This document shows, in pieces, positions 7,371-15,216 of a stretch of DNA of 30,194 bases. Numbering within the stretch: the stretch's first letter is position 1; every line of letters starts with the position of its first letter. The position numbers and the translations under genes are program-made. This DNA is from CAZIDL01 sp964537825 (lineage in GTDB: Bacteria; Bacteroidota; Bacteroidia; Flavobacteriales_D; CAYVSK01): positions 1-30,194 of the forward strand of contig CAZIDL010000029.1 in assembly GCA_964537825.1 (NCBI GenBank), written 5' to 3'. The notes beneath the pieces were generated by a model, which saw nothing but the letters and a program-made list of their open reading frames with translations, was not told the origin of the DNA and ran no database searches.

Positions 7371-10325
7371 TCATTCGACCACTTCTTCTTTCTCGACCTC
7401 CTTTGCGGAACAGGCAAGGATCACTGCGTCCTCGGTGAAATGGGCTTCCCTTTTTCGCAACCAGGCAGGGGCGTCCATCTCTTGTTGGCCATCCCCTTTC
7501 GGATAGGCCGTGCCATAAGCAAGGATGACCACCTTGTCCTGGGTGTCTGGAGCTTCATGTTCTTGAAGAAAATAGAGGTCCCCTTCCTGGAGCCAACGGC
7601 GCAGTCGTTTTTTGCTCAGGACGTTGAACGGATGTTCTTCCCGAAGGAGGTTCTCTCCGATCCTGCGCGCGGCGATCCCCCAAAGCCCGGTCTTGAAGGA
7701 AGGAGCGATCTTGAAGGCTTTCTGGATATCGCCGGGGCGAAGCCAAAGTGCTGTGACCGGGGATTCGGCTACGGCTGTTGCTGCGCTCGAACGGCCTGTA
7801 AGAGCGGCTACTTCTCCGAGGAATTGACCACTACCAACGACATCCACATCCTCCCCGTTCATTTGGATACGCACGGTACCTCTCGCCATCAGGAAGAGGT
7901 CCTCTTGCTTTTCCCCTTCTTTGGTCAACTCTTCGCCGATCGTATGCACCTGGCTTCTGAAGAGCTCGGCGAGTTTGGTGAAGCTCCTCGGATCGAGGTC
8001 CTTTAAGAAGGAGATGTCCTTGAGGAGCTCTTCGTTCTCCGGTAGTTGGGTCTTAGGGGGATCGTTCATGAGGCGCTTCATCCGCTCTTCGATGGTCTCT
8101 TCCATCCGCTCCACTTCGTCGGCTTCTAAACGCCCTTTGTTCCGCAGGCGTTCGACCGTTCGTCGCTCGTAGTTGAGGAGGGAACGAGCTGCTTCACGGG
8201 TGGCAATGCTGGTGTAGATCTCGGGATAACGCTTGCGAAGGTTCCGCAGAAAGGTCAGTCCGTGGATCCGATTCTCATTGATCTCGCTCTCCACAGTGCT
8301 AAGAGCTTTTTCTCGTTCTTCAGGGTCCACTTGTTCCTCGCTTCCGCGATTCATGCTCTCCACCAGCTTAAGGGCATCTTCCTGAGCGACCACGAAACCT
8401 CTTGCCGTATCGTAGCTCTGGGCTAATTGGTCGAAAAAGAAACGCTCGGCCAGCTTCCCGATGACCGGATAATTCTGCCATCTGCTCAGGAACTTCGGTG
8501 TCCGCCAGAGCTCTTCCAGGTCCTTTCGTTCCGAGAGTGGAACGTTCCCTCCTTTATCAAGGACCTCGTTGATGGCATCATTGAGGCGCTGGACCGCTGA
8601 AGGGGTGAGCATGCCTTCCTTGAACTGCGACCAGTAACTGCTTTTTTCCTTCTGCAGGATCCTTCGGCGGGTTTCAGCAAGATAATCCAGGTTCTGGTCC
8701 CCTTCTTCTTCCTTGGGCGGGGTTGGTAGGTATTCTTCTACTACCTGCCAGTTAGCCCGGGAAAGGAAACGATCTTCCTTGAGCCGTTCCAGGTTGTTCT
8801 CCGCACTCGTACGGAGATAGGAGCGGGCATTGTACATCATCAAGGCTTTGGCGGGTGGGATCTTCGTGAGTCCCAAACGCTGCACCAAGGGTTTGACGGT
8901 TGTGGCATTGAGTAGAAGGGTGAGCATCACGATGCCAGCGGTGAGGAAAAGGAAGGTGTTGCGGATCGGTTCGGGGATCGCACTTTCTCCTACGACCATC
9001 AGAGCCAATGCCAAGCTGATCGCTCCTCGGAGGCCGCCCCACCAAAGCACATAAGCCTCGGCCTTTTTCACCCCGTATCCGAGCTTTTTCATGAGCGGGA
9101 AAAAGAGGGAGATCACGCTCCCGCGCGCGATGAACATGCCGATGTAGATGATGCCGAGCAGGAGGAAATCATAGCCAGTGAAAACGACCCGCTCCGCGAT
9201 CACAACACCTACCATGATGAAGATAAGGGTGTTGGCGATGAAGGAAGCCAGTTCCCAGAATTCGTGGAGGAAATGCTCTACTTCGGGACTGACGCGCGTT
9301 TTTCCGCTGCTCGCCATCATGAGCCCGAAGGTCACGAGTCCGAGCACCCCGGATACATGGAGAAAGCTTTCAGCCACGAAGAAAGTTAGATAAGCAGCCG
9401 CGACAACCACACTGATCTCGATCATCGGGTCGTTGAAGACCTTCTTGATCCAGGAAAGGGTCAGGGAACCGATCACAGCTCCGAGAAGGACTCCTCCCAG
9501 GGCCACTTTCAGGAAGCTGAGCGTGGCTCCGCCCAGGGAGCCACCACTCCCCGTCGTGAGGATGGTCGAAAAAAGCAGGAAGAGAACGATGGCGGTCCCA
9601 TCGTTGAGCAGGGACTCTCCTTCGATCAGGGTGCTGAGCTTTTTCCCTGCCCCGAGCTCTTTAAGGAGCGAGACGACCGCCACCGGGTCCGTCGCACTGA
9701 TGACCGTGCCGAAAAGAAGGGCCAGCGTCCAACCCCACTCGCCAAAGCCGACCCCTAAATGGTTGAGGCCGATCACCAAGGCGCCGCTCAGAAAAATGGC
9801 GACCAGGATCCCAGGAACTGCCATCATGAAGGCGTTCCAGAAGGATTTTTTGAACGTGTGAACGTCCATCGCGAACGCCGCTTCGAAGATCAAGGTGGGG
9901 AGAAAGACGTAGAGGATCATGTGGGGGTTCACGCTCCCGGCCCACTTCACCGCATGGCTCAATGGACTCACTCCCCAGAAGCCATAGATGCGCTCAGCAG
10001 CTCCAAGGAGCAAACCCAACAAAAAGAGGGTCACCGTGTAGGGAAGAGGACTTTTGTGGGAGAAGTGGCGGGTGGCCGCACCGATGATCAAGGCGATGAT
10101 AACGAAAAGAAGGGGGTACATGTGACCGTGAGAACCCTCTTTTTCTTCTGCGTGCTCTTTTTGAGTGGAAGAATGTCCTGCTCTTCCTGTGTCCTTCCGC
10201 GTCTCAACCTGGCTATCCTTTGCCTCACTCCCTTCGCTCGCATAGCTTAAGGACGGTATCGACAAAAAGAGGAAAAGGAGAAAGAGCTTGATGGGCTTGT
10301 TCAGCGTATGCGTCAACAAGATCAT
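7371..10325 (-). CDS. CPA1-family Na+/H+ antiporter with C-terminal cyclic-nucleotide-binding-like domain (SOS1-like)
   Basis: 984 residues. Residues 1-29 resemble a signal peptide (PIKLFLLFLFLSIPSLSYAS), followed by a charged, His-containing segment (~30-68). Residues ~70-480 are a 12-13 helix CPA1 exchanger core with the hallmark ATDPVAVVSLLKELG (TDP at 212-214) and EGESLLNDGTA (Glu237, Asn241, Asp242), the ion-binding and antiport motifs of NhaP/NHE/SOS1 proteins. A long cytoplasmic region (~490-770) is rich in helices and charge. Residues ~773-890 form a cyclic-nucleotide-binding-like beta-roll (GTVRIQMNGEDVDVVGSGQF, then LGEVAALTGRSSAATAV), and about 95 more residues follow. The architecture matches plant SOS1 and bacterial relatives: Na+ export driven by H+ with a regulatory tail. 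The phosphate-binding cassette lacks Arg at the usual place, so ligand binding is uncertain. It is divergent from the channel gene at 10463. Confidence 0.93.
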   Translation of the reverse strand: MILLTHTLNKPIKLFLLFLFLSIPSLSYASEGSEAKDSQVETRKDTGRAGHSSTQKEHAEEKEGSHGHMYPLLFVIIALIIGAATRHFSHKSPLPYTVTLFLLGLLLGAAERIYGFWGVSPLSHAVKWAGSVNPHMILYVFLPTLIFEAAFAMDVHTFKKSFWNAFMMAVPGILVAIFLSGALVIGLNHLGVGFGEWGWTLALLFGTVISATDPVAVVSLLKELGAGKKLSTLIEGESLLNDGTAIVLFLLFSTILTTGSGGSLGGATLSFLKVALGGVLLGAVIGSLTLSWIKKVFNDPMIEISVVVAAAYLTFFVAESFLHVSGVLGLVTFGLMMASSGKTRVSPEVEHFLHEFWELASFIANTLIFIMVGVVIAERVVFTGYDFLLLGIIYIGMFIARGSVISLFFPLMKKLGYGVKKAEAYVLWWGGLRGAISLALALMVVGESAIPEPIRNTFLFLTAGIVMLTLLLNATTVKPLVQRLGLTKIPPAKALMMYNARSYLRTSAENNLERLKEDRFLSRANWQVVEEYLPTPPKEEEGDQNLDYLAETRRRILQKEKSSYWSQFKEGMLTPSAVQRLNDAINEVLDKGGNVPLSERKDLEELWRTPKFLSRWQNYPVIGKLAERFFFDQLAQSYDTARGFVVAQEDALKLVESMNRGSEEQVDPEEREKALSTVESEINENRIHGLTFLRNLRKRYPEIYTSIATREAARSLLNYERRTVERLRNKGRLEADEVERMEETIEERMKRLMNDPPKTQLPENEELLKDISFLKDLDPRSFTKLAELFRSQVHTIGEELTKEGEKQEDLFLMARGTVRIQMNGEDVDVVGSGQFLGEVAALTGRSSAATAVAESPVTALWLRPGDIQKAFKIAPSFKTGLWGIAARRIGENLLREEHPFNVLSKKRLRRWLQEGDLYFLQEHEAPDTQDKVVILAYGTAYPKGDGQQEMDAPAWLRKREAHFTEDAVILACSAKEVEKEEVVE

Positions 10326-10462
10326 AACAAGGCAGTTCCGTATCTTAGGGCGAACTAATTTGGGGATTTTTTCGCATAGGCCGTATGCGTTAGCCTTGAC
10401 CAGTTCATCGGGTACGGGTCGAAGGAGCCTTATCCTGCTTATTTTCGTTCATATCCCACTAT
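10326..10462. other. 137-base divergent intergenic region
   Basis: Separates the antiporter (minus) from the solenoid-channel (plus). TATTTTCG at 10440-10447 (plus) is a one-mismatch TAnnTTTG -7 box placed 15 bases before the proposed start at 10463; no clear -33 element was found. No good match was found for the minus strand. Confidence 0.4.
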
Positions 10463-12139
10463 TTGATCGTGGATCCTTCGCTCCGTTCCTATAAGGTCCG
10501 AATCCTCTCTCCCGAGGAGCACATCGATGAGCTCGGCGGTGAAGAGCAGGTCTGCGTCAATTTTTATGACGAGCTGGGCCGTGATATGGACCAGCGCACC
10601 TATAAAAAGGTCCTAGTAAAGGATGTTTATGATTCCATTGAAAAAGGGGAGCCGATCGATCTGGATAACTGTTACGTGTTCGGGCTCGATCTCAACACTT
10701 ATCGCAAGGAAAAAGGTTCGGAGCAGGATGAGTGGCTGCTCTTACCACCATTCAGTGCAAGAGGCTGTTTTTTCGACCATCATTATTCCACCGATCTTTC
10801 CGGGGCGCACTTCACCGGAGAGAAAGTGGATCTTTCCGGAAGCGCTTTTGCTCATGGTATCGTCCGTTTTCGCAAGACCCGTTCCCCCGAAGGTGGAATG
10901 GACCTGAAAGGAGCTTGGTTCGGAGAAGGGGACCTCGATCTGAAATTCGCGGAATTCCAGAAAGGGGGGGTGGACCTGGAGGATGCTTCCTTTGGCAAAG
11001 GGAGGATCTCTTTCGTGAACGTGGAGTTCGGTGAAGGGCCCATTAATTTTCGGAACGCGGAACTCGGGGATGGGGATCTGGATTTTCATTTCGCTCGCTT
11101 CTCGAGCGGGAACATCTGTTTTGATGGCATCGTACTCGGGGAGGGAAAGTTGGATATGAGAAAAGCTGACTTCGGGGATGGCCGTTTCGATATGCGACGG
11201 GCTTATGTGGGCGAAGGGGACGTGCTTTTTGATGAGTCAGAGTTCAGGAAAGGCAAGGTGAATTTTCGCTCGACCATCTTCGGGAAAGGGAGGCTCTCCT
11301 TCCATATGTCCGACCTAGGGGAAGGCGATGTGGTCTTCGATAAGGCGGATTTTGGAGAAGGAAGCATCTCTTTTCGGAGGGCGAAAATGGAACGGGTCTC
11401 ATTCCGGGATTGTCACATCGATCATTACATGGACCTCAGGGTTGAGAAGGCGGATCGTATCGACCTTTCGGATACCGTGGTCAGTGGGTTGATCGATCTG
11501 ATACCATCGGGAACCGTGGATATCGGGGTTCTTTATATAACCCGCATGAGGAACTTGGGTCAGCTTTATGTGGATTGGAAGAAGAACAACGTGGAGGGGC
11601 TCATCGAAAGGCAGTCAGAAACTGACCATAAGGAGAAGGCGGACCAATATCGGATCCTCAAGCAGGATTTTTCCAGCATCGGAGATTACGAAGCCGAGGA
11701 TCTGGCATATGTTCGTTTCAAGCGTCAGGAAAGAAAAGCTGAGCTGAAGGAGCGGACCGAGCAAGGAATAGGGCCGGCACTTTATGCCTACCCGCTCACG
11801 GCTTTTCAATGGTTGGTCTTCGACAAAATGGGGAAATACGCTACGAGCCCCCTCCGGGTCTTCATTAGCATCTTGGTCACCTATACCGCCTTCAGCTTGG
11901 CCTATGCCTTCCTTCCTCCCTTGATCGAAGGGGATATCGTAAAGACGCAAGAAGGGGTCGAAACGTTGAACCTGCTTGAGAGAGGTTTTTATCACAGCGG
12001 CGTTCCATTTCTGACCATCGGTTCGGGGAATTACCATCCTGTAGGACATTTCCGTTGGATATCGACGATCGAGGGCTTCATAGGTGTTTTCCTCATGTCC
12101 TATTTCACCGTCGCTTTCGTAAGGAAGATCCTGCGGTGA
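10463..12139 (+). CDS. Repeat solenoid fused to a two-TM potassium-channel-like domain
   Basis: About 558 residues. There is no ATG between an in-frame TAG at 10391 and residue ~42, so translation probably starts at TTG 10463 or GTG 10469. Residues ~1-115 are soluble. Residues 116-307 are 16 consecutive 12-residue repeats without insertions, consensus x-F-G-E-G-x-[ILV]-x-F-x-x-A (e.g. EFGEGPINFRNA), predicted to form a right-handed beta-solenoid related to pentapeptide-repeat proteins. A further soluble region (~310-460) ends in charged helices. The C-terminus is an Ion_trans_2-type pore: TM1 465-488, pore loop with FLTIGSGNYHP (filter T518-N523), TM2 534-557. There is no signal peptide, so the solenoid is cytoplasmic. 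The filter resembles NaK (TVGDGN) more than K+ channels (TVGYGD). Solenoids fused to channels are known as pentapeptide-repeat ion channel proteins; the ligand is unknown. Confidence 0.88.
   Translation: MIVDPSLRSYKVRILSPEEHIDELGGEEQVCVNFYDELGRDMDQRTYKKVLVKDVYDSIEKGEPIDLDNCYVFGLDLNTYRKEKGSEQDEWLLLPPFSARGCFFDHHYSTDLSGAHFTGEKVDLSGSAFAHGIVRFRKTRSPEGGMDLKGAWFGEGDLDLKFAEFQKGGVDLEDASFGKGRISFVNVEFGEGPINFRNAELGDGDLDFHFARFSSGNICFDGIVLGEGKLDMRKADFGDGRFDMRRAYVGEGDVLFDESEFRKGKVNFRSTIFGKGRLSFHMSDLGEGDVVFDKADFGEGSISFRRAKMERVSFRDCHIDHYMDLRVEKADRIDLSDTVVSGLIDLIPSGTVDIGVLYITRMRNLGQLYVDWKKNNVEGLIERQSETDHKEKADQYRILKQDFSSIGDYEAEDLAYVRFKRQERKAELKERTEQGIGPALYAYPLTAFQWLVFDKMGKYATSPLRVFISILVTYTAFSLAYAFLPPLIEGDIVKTQEGVETLNLLERGFYHSGVPFLTIGSGNYHPVGHFRWISTIEGFIGVFLMSYFTVAFVRKILR
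10808..11383 (+). repeat. Sixteen tandem 12-residue (36-base) coding repeats
   Basis: Residues 116-307 of the channel protein fall into 16 units of exactly 12 residues with no insertion or deletion. The best units are WFGEGDLDLKFA, EFGEGPINFRNA, ELGDGDLDFHFA, DFGDGRFDMRRA, DLGEGDVVFDKA and DFGEGSISFRRA. The bases are diverged between units, so this is an old protein repeat and not a recent DNA duplication. Confidence 0.9.
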
Positions 12140-12169
12140 GGACAAAAGCAACTAAGTGTGCTTTTGTTC
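12140..12169 (+). terminator. Hairpin directly after the channel gene
   Basis: Starting at the base after the stop, ACAAAAGCA (12142-12150) pairs perfectly with TGCTTTTGT (12159-12167) across an 8-base loop; the flanking GG/TC add one G-T and one G-C pair. There is no separate T-run behind the stem, but the distal arm carries TTTT. It may terminate transcription or stabilise the 3' end. Confidence 0.5.
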
Positions 12170-12239
12170 GTCATCGCATAGCCATTGGGTGGGTCATTCT
12201 TATATAGGGTAAGTGACCCGATCTGTTTTAGCTTATGAA

Positions 12240-15212
12240 ATGAATTTCCGGCCTTTGAAGCCCTCAGCTACCACCTTTTTTCTGTTCATCCTGAGCTTTT
12301 GTTTGGGCCATCCTGCAAATGCTGGTGCTTGTAAGGATTGTTTGCCGAACTGGGACCATACCAAGGAGGTCATTATCGATAACACCGCTAACGGGACCGA
12401 GTTGCATGGCCATCAGGTCAACCTCAAAGTGAATACCCAGAACTTGATCACAGCGGGTGACCTTCAAAACGATGGAGCAGACCTCCGCTTCATGACCGAC
12501 GACTGCGATCCCCTTTGCCATTCCGTCGATGAGGGTATGAACTCGAGCAACACGGATATCTGGGTGAAAGTGGATACGATCGCTGCGGGGAGCAAGGATA
12601 CGATCTACATGTACTACGGGAACTCGGCAGCTGGCGATGTAGCTGATTCAACCTGCGTCTTTGACTTCTACGAAGGCTTCGAGGACGGCAATACGAACAA
12701 TTGGACGAGCAATTGCGTTAAGAGCAGCTCGCAGACTTGTGGGGGGAACGTAAATACCGGTGGATGCGGAGATTCATGCGACCCAACTACCGCGACGACG
12801 GCTGAAGCTAACAGCGGGAGCAACAGCGCTAAGATGTTCTCCCATGCTTCTTGTTTCTGTTCCCCTTATAACGGCCCAACGAACGAATTCCAAAGGAGCA
12901 TCTCCATCCCGAACGGGGATTACGTACTGGATTTTGCACACAAAGAATGGCAGAACATGCACGGCTACTGCAGTTGTTCAGGGTGCGCAGCGGCTGATAT
13001 CAATGCCTGCATGGACGGGACCAACGTCTACAACAGTGCTTCCAACTGTACCTACGATAATTGCAACCAGTGCCAGGATCCCTGGACTGAGGGGACCAGT
13101 TCTTGCTTCACGGTAACAGGGGGTAGTACGCAACTCACATTTTGGGAAAATCCTGGTGATTGTAAGGAGAACGAGACCTTCCTGGATGATATCCGTTTGC
13201 GGAAATGTCCGAGCCCTCCTGCTAGTGTGGGAACTGTCGTAACACCGATGGCGATCACGGTCAATGCGACGGATCCAACGTGCAACAACAGTGATGGGTC
13301 GATCAATGTCAGCGTGTCAGGCGGGACATCTCCTTATCAGTTCAGCAATGATGGTGGCGCTACTTTCCAGGGCAGCAACAGTTTCTCGGGCTTGAGTGCA
13401 GGAAGCTACCAGGTCGTCGCAAAGGATGATGCCGGATGCAGCCTGGATAGCACCGTTACCCTGAACGGGAATCCCGTTCCTTCCGATATCAGTTTCAATG
13501 TAACGACAGCCACTTGTGGGAGCAGTGATGGGAGTGTGGACATTACGGGAGTGACCGGAGGAACAGCTCCTTATCAGTACGACTTCGATGGCTCGGGCTT
13601 TTCCAACACGACCACCTACAACGGTCTTGCTACGGGATCCTATCCCGTTACGGTTCAGGATGCGAACGGTTGCACCTATCAGGAGGCCGTGAACGTCCCC
13701 AATTCGGGAGCCCCGACAATCGATAACCTAAAGGTCACAGACAATACCTGCAACGGTTCATGCGATGGCTCGCTGGATGTCCAGGCGAGTGGAGGGAAAG
13801 CTCCCTATCAGTACAGCAACGACGGTGGTGCTAGCTTCCAGGGGAGCAATGTTTTCAACGGGCTTTGTGCAGGTACCTACAATGTGGTTGTTGAGGACGA
13901 TAACGGATGTAAGGACAGCGTTCAGGGAATGATCGGTCAGCCATCCGCGGTCCAGGTCTTCCCTCCAGATGATACGACGATCTGCATCGGGGGCATAGCC
14001 ACTTTGACGGCAAATGCAAGCGGTGGTACACCCGCTTATACCTATCACTGGGACCAAGGACTTGGTACAGGGAAGAGCCAGACGGTATCCCCTGGTAGCA
14101 ACACGGTCTATATGGTCTATGCGGAGGATGCGAACGGATGCAGTTCCGGTCCCAAGACGGTGCGTGTGGAGCTATATCCGCCGCTTCAGGTGAGCACCTC
14201 TCCTGATGCGGCGATCTGTCCGGGTGAGACCGCCCAGCTTACCGCAACTGCCAGTGGAGGTTCGGGTTCGGGTTACAGTTATTCGTGGTCGAATGGGGCT
14301 TCCGGAAGTTCTGTGATCGTTAGCCCTGGCTCCAGTAAGGAGTACATCGTTACGCTCGAGGATGGATGTGAAACGCCGGCTGTAAAGGATACGGTGAAAG
14401 TGACCGTGGATCCGCTCCCTAACGTGAAGATCGCGGGTCAGGACCTCGAGGGTTGTCGGCCAGTCGAGGCCACACTTGTGAACGCTACATCCCCTTCCAT
14501 GGTCGGAGGTGACTGTCATTGGGATCTCGGGAACGGGGTGCGGATCGCGAGTTGTGATACCATCACCCCCCGTTTCGACGCTCCGGGTTGTCACGATGTG
14601 AAATTGACGGTGGAATCACCTGATGGCTGCGTCGACAGTACGACCCGCTCCAACTACGTTTGTGTGCGCCCTTATCCGAAGGCGGATTTCACCTCCGATC
14701 CCAAGGAAACAACGGTCCAGGATCCGGAGGTCCGTTTCACGAACCTTAGCACCGGAGCGAGCAGTTACCGGTGGAACATCGGAGGGTTGGACACTAGCCG
14801 GGAGCTCCATCCGGTCCACAGTTTCCCTGCCGGAGAGGCCGGGACCTATAAGGTCTGCCTCAGGACCGAGAACAGTTACGGATGCAGGGACAGCATTTGC
14901 AAAGAAGTTATGGTCCGAGGGAAGTTCGTTCTTTATGTACCGAATGCTTTTACGCCGGACGGAGATGGGGTTAACGATAAGTTCGGCCCCGTCATCCAAG
15001 GTGCCGATGAAACCGATTACCGTTTCATGATCTATGACCAATGGGGCCAAAAGGTCTTTCAAACGAAAGATCCTGAGAAGAAGTGGGATGGTTCCATCGA
15101 TGGGGACCAGGGTTCATCGAGGACCGATGTTTACGTGTGGCGGATCGTTACCAAGAACGAGTATACCGGGAAAAGCGTCGAAAAGAAAGGGCATGTGACC
15201 TTGGTCCGCTAG
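12240..15212 (+). CDS. Surface protein: DUF2341, SprB-type repeats, PKD-like domains, type B T9SS sorting domain
   Basis: 990 residues from the ATG at 12240; a GTG nine codons upstream is possible, but the ATG gives the best signal peptide (TTFFLFILSFCLGHPANAGA). Domain order: DUF2341-like (~35-145, with DTIYMYYGNSAAGDVAD); a cysteine-rich region (~150-322, about 25 Cys); three SprB-type repeats (~340-410, 411-488, 491-568; each with C-x-x-x-D/C-G-S, GG-x-x-PYQ and AGSY/GSY/AGTY); two Ig-like repeats (~570-645, 646-725); two PKD-like domains (~727-810, 813-893); and a C-terminal gliding-motility-associated domain (LYVPNAFTPDGDGVNDKFGP, then IYDQWGQKVFQT and KKWDGS). The last domain is the type B type IX secretion signal, so the protein crosses the outer membrane and stays at or leaves the surface. 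Likely an adhesin. It ends four bases before the convergent hydrolase. Confidence 0.92.
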   Translation: MNFRPLKPSATTFFLFILSFCLGHPANAGACKDCLPNWDHTKEVIIDNTANGTELHGHQVNLKVNTQNLITAGDLQNDGADLRFMTDDCDPLCHSVDEGMNSSNTDIWVKVDTIAAGSKDTIYMYYGNSAAGDVADSTCVFDFYEGFEDGNTNNWTSNCVKSSSQTCGGNVNTGGCGDSCDPTTATTAEANSGSNSAKMFSHASCFCSPYNGPTNEFQRSISIPNGDYVLDFAHKEWQNMHGYCSCSGCAAADINACMDGTNVYNSASNCTYDNCNQCQDPWTEGTSSCFTVTGGSTQLTFWENPGDCKENETFLDDIRLRKCPSPPASVGTVVTPMAITVNATDPTCNNSDGSINVSVSGGTSPYQFSNDGGATFQGSNSFSGLSAGSYQVVAKDDAGCSLDSTVTLNGNPVPSDISFNVTTATCGSSDGSVDITGVTGGTAPYQYDFDGSGFSNTTTYNGLATGSYPVTVQDANGCTYQEAVNVPNSGAPTIDNLKVTDNTCNGSCDGSLDVQASGGKAPYQYSNDGGASFQGSNVFNGLCAGTYNVVVEDDNGCKDSVQGMIGQPSAVQVFPPDDTTICIGGIATLTANASGGTPAYTYHWDQGLGTGKSQTVSPGSNTVYMVYAEDANGCSSGPKTVRVELYPPLQVSTSPDAAICPGETAQLTATASGGSGSGYSYSWSNGASGSSVIVSPGSSKEYIVTLEDGCETPAVKDTVKVTVDPLPNVKIAGQDLEGCRPVEATLVNATSPSMVGGDCHWDLGNGVRIASCDTITPRFDAPGCHDVKLTVESPDGCVDSTTRSNYVCVRPYPKADFTSDPKETTVQDPEVRFTNLSTGASSYRWNIGGLDTSRELHPVHSFPAGEAGTYKVCLRTENSYGCRDSICKEVMVRGKFVLYVPNAFTPDGDGVNDKFGPVIQGADETDYRFMIYDQWGQKVFQTKDPEKKWDGSIDGDQGSSRTDVYVWRIVTKNEYTGKSVEKKGHVTLVR
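13257..13943 (+). repeat. Three tandem SprB-type repeats
   Basis: Residues ~340-568 of the surface protein are three copies of a 70-78 residue unit sharing the pattern C-[NG]-x-S-[DC]-G-S, then GG-x-[SA]-PYQ[FY], a short G-S-[NG] stretch, [NS]GL-x-[AT]G-[ST]Y and a terminal D-[DA]-[NA]-GC. The first and third share PYQ-[FY]-SNDGGA and FQGSN, so these two are closest. SprB is the mobile adhesin of gliding Bacteroidota; presence of the repeat alone does not prove gliding. Confidence 0.85.
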
Positions 15213-15216
15213 AAGA

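Noticed and set aside
12213..12239. GTG start for the surface protein
   Set aside because: The ATG nine codons later gives a normal signal peptide; the GTG is possible but less likely.
13257..13943. Possible DNA direct repeats or CRISPR-like array
   Set aside because: The repeats are 70-78 residue protein domains diverged at the base level; no short identical repeats with spacers.
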